Below are positions 60,116 through 64,000 of a DNA stretch of 64,000 nucleotides, piece after piece. Source of the DNA: Marinobacter daqiaonensis (lineage in GTDB: Bacteria; Pseudomonadota; Gammaproteobacteria; Pseudomonadales; Oleiphilaceae); NCBI RefSeq assembly GCF_900115285.1, contig NZ_FOYW01000001.1:2329272-2393271 (forward strand), read 5' to 3'. How positions within the stretch are numbered: the stretch's first letter is position 1; every line of letters begins with the position of its first letter. A model generated the notes under the pieces. It was not told the DNA's origin. It was given only the letters and a program-made list of their open reading frames with translations, and did no database searches. A program made the position numbers and the translations under genes.

Positions 60116-60805
60116 CTATTCCCTGTTGCGGAATCGCTGGATAAAGGCTTCCGATTCTTTGATGGAGCGTTCCATATCCCGGATCAGGGAGTCCACATCG
60201 TCCTGCATCCGGACCAGTTCGCTTTCCAGTGAGGCGATGGCCTGAGCATTGAGATTGTGCTTGAGGAACAGCATCTGGTCTTCAAAAGCCTGGAGTACTG
60301 GATCCATGCGGCTCTCCGCCTCGTGCATCTGATCGATCAGTTGATTGTAATGGCGCCGGGTTTCCTGCAGTTTCTGTTCGCTGGAGCGTCGCAGTGAGGC
60401 ACTTTCATAACGATCCAGCTCGTCTTTCCATTCGGCGAACAGCGCGCCGGCCACATCCTCGACCTTATCGATGCGCTCGCGAACGTCCTCTGCCGCGTCC
60501 TCGCTGTTTTCATAGGCATCGAGCACTTCCTCGTACTTGGCGTTAAGCGGTGTATCCGGCGTCTCAACAACGCTCTGGAAACGCGCCAATGCCGACCGGA
60601 AGGTTTCCCGGGCCTCGTTCTGGGAATCACGGGCATCTTCGACCCGATCCACCAGGATGTCCCGTTTCTCGAAGCCCAGTTTTTCCATGGTGTTGTAGTA
60701 GATGGTGCTGCAGCCGCTGAGCAGTAACAGACCAGCCAGTAACCACATCAGGTTGATCAGGCTTGCCTGACCCTTACCGGGCGATAGGAGGCGGGACTCA
60801 AACAT
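60116..60805 (-). CDS. DUF2959 coiled-coil lipoprotein
   Basis: A 229-residue protein with a lipobox (WLLAGLLLLSGCSTIYY) and a long, charged helical body (about 45-225) with heptad-like spacing: EKRDILVDRVEDARDSQNEARETFRSALARF, EDVRERIDKVEDVAGALF, SLRRSSEQKLQETRRHYNQLIDQM. DUF2959 has no known function. It is likely a periplasmic coiled-coil lipoprotein. A single gene, convergent with ectD. Confidence 0.87.
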   Translation of the reverse strand: MFESRLLSPGKGQASLINLMWLLAGLLLLSGCSTIYYNTMEKLGFEKRDILVDRVEDARDSQNEARETFRSALARFQSVVETPDTPLNAKYEEVLDAYENSEDAAEDVRERIDKVEDVAGALFAEWKDELDRYESASLRRSSEQKLQETRRHYNQLIDQMHEAESRMDPVLQAFEDQMLFLKHNLNAQAIASLESELVRMQDDVDSLIRDMERSIKESEAFIQRFRNRE

Positions 60806-60953
60806 GGCTGTGGCTCCGGAAGTATGAGGGTCTCCCTATCCTAGCCGCTATGGCGGCCGTTGGGGAAACTCGTGATGTAATCCGCTGCCGGGATCCGGTA
60901 CCGGGGCTCAAGGACGACGGCAGGCAATTCGTTGCCATCAATAACCAGTGGCA

Positions 60954-60979
60954 CAAAAATAGGGGCGCAAGGCCCCCTA
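60954..60979 (-). terminator. intrinsic terminator of the TonB-receptor operon
   Basis: On the minus strand a TAGGGG/CCCCTA stem is followed by TTTTTGTG. It lies about 55 bases after the receptor stop codon. The rest of the 60806-61032 interval shows no gene. Confidence 0.7.
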
Positions 60980-61032
60980 AACACTGAGTCAACTCAGGAT
61001 TATCCGGTCAGCAAACTGTCAGCACGGACTGA

Positions 61033-63231
61033 TCAGAACTGCATCTTGTAACCGACGATCATGGTGCGGTCGATACCCGGGCGGGCACCCAACGGGCGGC
61101 GAGACAGCATGTAGGTTTCATCCAGCAGATTTTCCACCCGGAGATAGACCTGATGGACTTTCTGCCAGTGATACCGGCCGGATACGTCCATCACGGTGTA
61201 GTCATCCAGCCTGGCGCCTTCCAGTGGACCACCGCTACCGGCCTGTTCGAGCTGCTCCCCAACATAATTGGCGCTCAGGTTCACATCCCATGGACCATGG
61301 CCGAGGCCCAGGCTGACGGAACCTTTATGACGGGGCATGTAGGGCAGTTCATCCCCAGCGCTTACTTCCTCACCCCACAGCGGAAAGTCAGAGCTGAAAT
61401 CGCTTTTGAATTCGGAGCGGGTGTAGGTATAGGTGATACCAGCCGGTATCCGCCAGTCGCCAGTCGGATTCCATTGGTGACGGATCACAGCTTCAATACC
61501 GTATATATCCACCTCACCGCCATTGAATGCTTCACCTGTCGCTTCCAGACAACCGGAGGAGAAGGTACAAACCCCTTTCAGATTGCTGTAATCGGTGAAA
61601 AACCCGATCAGCTCGCCGTAGGTGTCTGCACTCGCGAAACGAAACCCGGCCTCATAGTTGGTGCTCTTCTCCGGCTCAATGCTGTCATCCACGCCTGGGC
61701 CGGTGGGGACATAGCCGCGATGGGCACCGGCCAGAACCCCCAGCGTGTCGGTCAGTTGATAATGAATGCCCAGCCCCGGTAACCAGATGAGGTTATCGTT
61801 TTCCCTCTTCTCACCAGTTCTCAGGTTTTCGGATTCATAGTCCACCATTTCCAGGCGTATTCCGGGAATAACTTTCAATTTTCCATAGCGGACCTCGTCC
61901 TTGATAAAGAAAGCCAGGGCATCTGCCCGTTCCCGTTGTCGGAGCGTTGTGGTCATCCCTTTACCATCCTGCTGCAGGTCACCACTGCGCATCAGAAAAC
62001 CCTGCTCGGTATGGTTCCGTTCAACCTGGTCCTGATGCAGGCGCAAACCCGCGGTCAGTTCGTGCCGGGTTTCACCCAGTTCGGTGAGCCATTCCACCCG
62101 ACTCTGTACCCCGCGGGAAAAAAACGTCCGGCCATTGTTTCCGATCAGCAGGGTTTCCTGGTCAGTCTCGCTGTCTTTGTCCCCCCGTAGCACCGCCATG
62201 AAATCAGCATTCAGGCCCGCATCGGGATTAGCCAGGATTTCGCTGATGGTGCGGCCGGAATTGAAACGTCCCAGCTTGTTCCAGTCACGCTGGAAATCCT
62301 GGTAGTAGCCCTCCGTAATCACAGCCAACTCATCGCTGAACTCGATCCGGTACTTCAGATGGGTCTGCCAATAGTCCCATTCATAGCGGGCATTCCGGGA
62401 TGCAGCGTAACGACGATAGGGATCCTCGGCGAAATCGTCATCGGTCAGTCCCAGATAGGTTTCGTCGGAGATTTCAGTGGCGACATTCAGGGTCAGGTCA
62501 AGTTGGTGGTACACATTGGCGGCCGGATCGCTATTGAGCCGTCCCTTGACCATGACATCGCTCTTCTTGAAGCCGGTATCGCCCCCGGAATCCAGTTCCT
62601 TGAAGCCGTCTGTTCGGGTCTGGACGCCTTCAATCAGGAATCCTCCACGGCTGTTGGACTGCCCGTAATAGCCATGGACCTTTCCATAATCATTATCACC
62701 GGCAGCCACATCCAGGCCACCCCCGCTCATGGCTGGTATCGGGCGGGTAATCAGATTGATGGCACCGCCCACCGTTGCCGGACCATGCTCGATTGCAGCC
62801 GGCCCCTTGACGACCTCCACACCAACCATCCGGGTTATCTGGGGAAAGAAATAGGCGGCCGGAGCGGAATACACGGCCGGCGCCATGACGACACCATCCA
62901 TCATAAGCGTAACCTTCTGGCTACGCTCGGTTGTGGTTCCACGCAGCCCGATGTTCGGACGCAGACCGTAACCCTCCTCACCCCGGATATACACCCCGGG
63001 GACATCGTTGAGCACCCGGTTGATATTGTCGTATTCATCCTGCTCAAGGGTTGCCTCTTCCACCCGGTGAGCAGAGCCGGCAGTGGTGTACCACTCCTCA
63101 CTGCTGTCACCGACCACCGATATGCCCTTGAGCATTTTTGGCGGCGGTACATCACCTTCTGCCAGTGCCGACACTGGTGCGAAGACAAGAACTGCCAGCA
63201 GCATCTTGCTGTTCATAGGTAAAACGGCCAT
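61033..63231 (-). CDS. TonB-dependent outer-membrane receptor (FecA-like)
   Basis: A 732-residue protein with a signal peptide (MAVLPMNSKMLLAVLVFAPVSALA). The plug domain follows (INRVLNDVPGVYIRGEEGYGLRPNIGLRG, VTLMMDGVVMAPAVY, VGVEVVKGPAAIEHGPATVGGAINLITR), then a 22-strand barrel ending in YKMQF. The plug resembles FecA, so a ferric chelate or similar siderophore is plausible. GGAGAAG upstream sets the start at 63231. It is transcribed with the DUF4856 gene before it, about 100 bases apart, in what looks like an iron-uptake operon beginning beyond the window. Confidence 0.92.
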   Translation of the reverse strand: MAVLPMNSKMLLAVLVFAPVSALAEGDVPPPKMLKGISVVGDSSEEWYTTAGSAHRVEEATLEQDEYDNINRVLNDVPGVYIRGEEGYGLRPNIGLRGTTTERSQKVTLMMDGVVMAPAVYSAPAAYFFPQITRMVGVEVVKGPAAIEHGPATVGGAINLITRPIPAMSGGGLDVAAGDNDYGKVHGYYGQSNSRGGFLIEGVQTRTDGFKELDSGGDTGFKKSDVMVKGRLNSDPAANVYHQLDLTLNVATEISDETYLGLTDDDFAEDPYRRYAASRNARYEWDYWQTHLKYRIEFSDELAVITEGYYQDFQRDWNKLGRFNSGRTISEILANPDAGLNADFMAVLRGDKDSETDQETLLIGNNGRTFFSRGVQSRVEWLTELGETRHELTAGLRLHQDQVERNHTEQGFLMRSGDLQQDGKGMTTTLRQRERADALAFFIKDEVRYGKLKVIPGIRLEMVDYESENLRTGEKRENDNLIWLPGLGIHYQLTDTLGVLAGAHRGYVPTGPGVDDSIEPEKSTNYEAGFRFASADTYGELIGFFTDYSNLKGVCTFSSGCLEATGEAFNGGEVDIYGIEAVIRHQWNPTGDWRIPAGITYTYTRSEFKSDFSSDFPLWGEEVSAGDELPYMPRHKGSVSLGLGHGPWDVNLSANYVGEQLEQAGSGGPLEGARLDDYTVMDVSGRYHWQKVHQVYLRVENLLDETYMLSRRPLGARPGIDRTMIVGYKMQF

Positions 63232-63333
63232 GAACGGACTTCTCCGGAATCAGTAAATCAGGAAAACGAAAGGCGATGCCCACAGTGGACACCGCCTGAT
63301 TGCAGTCACCTAACCAGCCAGGGTCAGGTGCCG

Positions 63334-64000
63334 TTACCAGTTTTCGACATCTTCCGGGGAGAAGTCGTACGCTTCCTGCATCAATCCACGGGCCGCCAGC
63401 AGAGCGTCACGGTATGCGGCAAAACCTTCATCTCCCGGCAGTGCAGGACGCTCGCCAACCAGGTCGTGGAAATCGGTGAAGCGGGTACCTTCGTTGAGAG
63501 GGGAGCGGGGATTGAACTGAAGTCCCAGGGCGAAAGCCTTCATCTCGGCCCAGTGCTTGGTGTGATCCACATAGCTGTAGCCGTCATTGGCCTCAGCCTT
63601 GTCCATGTCGGACAGGGTGTCATTGATGTAATGAACAACAGTCGCGGCAAGGGCCTTCTCCCAGGCGCTAACAGCAATGTCTCGCTGTTCCTGCAGTGCT
63701 TCCATTTCCAGACTGGTCAGCTCACCGTCACCGTCATCTCCGGCCTGGGCGATTATGGTCCGGCCGGTCAGGAAGGCGTCCATGGCCTGCCTGGTGAAAT
63801 CGGTGCCGGTCGTACTGCCAAGATCGCGTTTCGCGGCATTGGTGGAGTTGCCGAAATTGAACTCGCCGTTCAGGTCAATCTGGCCATCACCGTCGGTGTC
63901 ATGGTAACCATCGCTCCAGCCATCACGCCCACTCTTGCCGGCAATTTCCCCATCTGTATAGGCCAGGTAGTTCCTGGCGGCACCAAAGTAACCGAAGCCC
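63334..64000 (-). CDS. DUF4856 protein, N-terminal part missing (window edge)
   Basis: The frame is open to the window edge, giving about 221 residues: GFGYFGAARNYLAYTDGEIAG, then the EF-hand-like loop DTDGDGQIDLNGEFNFG, TNAAKRDLGS, TDFTRQAMDAFLTGRTIIAQ, and a helical C-part ending EDVENW. This is the DUF4856 family, exported proteins often encoded beside TonB receptors and imelysins in iron-regulated clusters; a second acidic patch, QAGDDGDGELTSLEM, may also bind metal. The signal peptide lies outside the window. Confidence 0.88.
   Translation of the reverse strand, partial: GFGYFGAARNYLAYTDGEIAGKSGRDGWSDGYHDTDGDGQIDLNGEFNFGNSTNAAKRDLGSTTGTDFTRQAMDAFLTGRTIIAQAGDDGDGELTSLEMEALQEQRDIAVSAWEKALAATVVHYINDTLSDMDKAEANDGYSYVDHTKHWAEMKAFALGLQFNPRSPLNEGTRFTDFHDLVGERPALPGDEGFAAYRDALLAARGLMQEAYDFSPEDVENW

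Overview
The window is a GC-rich gammaproteobacterial chromosome segment that fits a marine, salt-adapted Marinobacter-like bacterium. The grounds are a glmS-glmU-atp-parB-parA-rsmG-mnmG block of the kind found near the replication origin, a Na+/H+ antiporter NhaB, an ectoine hydroxylase EctD, a PA2778/PA2779-type gene pair known from Pseudomonas and its relatives, and a Zur-box-controlled znuA. The genus is an inference from gene content; I could not run a database search.

Left part (1-11.9 kb): a mixed accessory stretch. It holds an alpha/beta hydrolase cut by the window edge, a YghU-like glutathione transferase, a small leftward operon (MAPEG protein, secreted lipase-like hydrolase, short hypothetical), an M17 aminopeptidase, a periplasmic binding protein, the PA2779/PA2778 pair, DUF421 and SGNH-hydrolase genes, a ccdAB toxin-antitoxin module next to a truncated paiB remnant, a DUF3047 protein and nhaB.

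Centre (12.0-33.9 kb): a guanidine nitrogen-assimilation locus, split in two. Each half has its own guanidine-I (ykkC) riboswitch and a sigma-54-like promoter upstream. Half one encodes the two UAAP/DUF1989 proteins (carboxyguanidine deiminase), the biotin-dependent urea/guanidine carboxylase and an ABC substrate-binding protein. Half two encodes the ABC permease, the ABC ATPase and allophanate hydrolase. Together they would import guanidine, carboxylate it, deiminate carboxyguanidine to allophanate and hydrolyse that to ammonia and CO2. Between the halves lie a TetR and an AraC regulator, an HD-GYP response regulator, a large hybrid sensor kinase, a PAS-containing chemoreceptor, a GlnT-type glutamine synthetase and a divergent MetX-like alpha/beta enzyme.

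Next (33.9-38.4 kb): a YqaA-like membrane protein, znuA with a near-perfect Zur box, a 3' remnant of a metE-like gene, a chemoreceptor gene broken by two single-base shifts, and a noncoding AT-richer gap.

Housekeeping block (38.5-53.5 kb, all leftward): glmS, glmU, the complete atpIBEFHAGDC operon with a clear sigma-70 promoter, parB, parA, rsmG and mnmG. The 380-base AT-rich interval beyond mnmG carries two perfect DnaA boxes and is a candidate oriC or origin remnant.

Right part (53.9-64 kb): an RND efflux operon (DUF3833 lipoprotein, adaptor, pump), ectD, a DUF2959 lipoprotein, a TonB-dependent receptor and a DUF4856 protein cut by the window edge. I saw no rRNA, tRNA, CRISPR array, insertion sequence or prophage.
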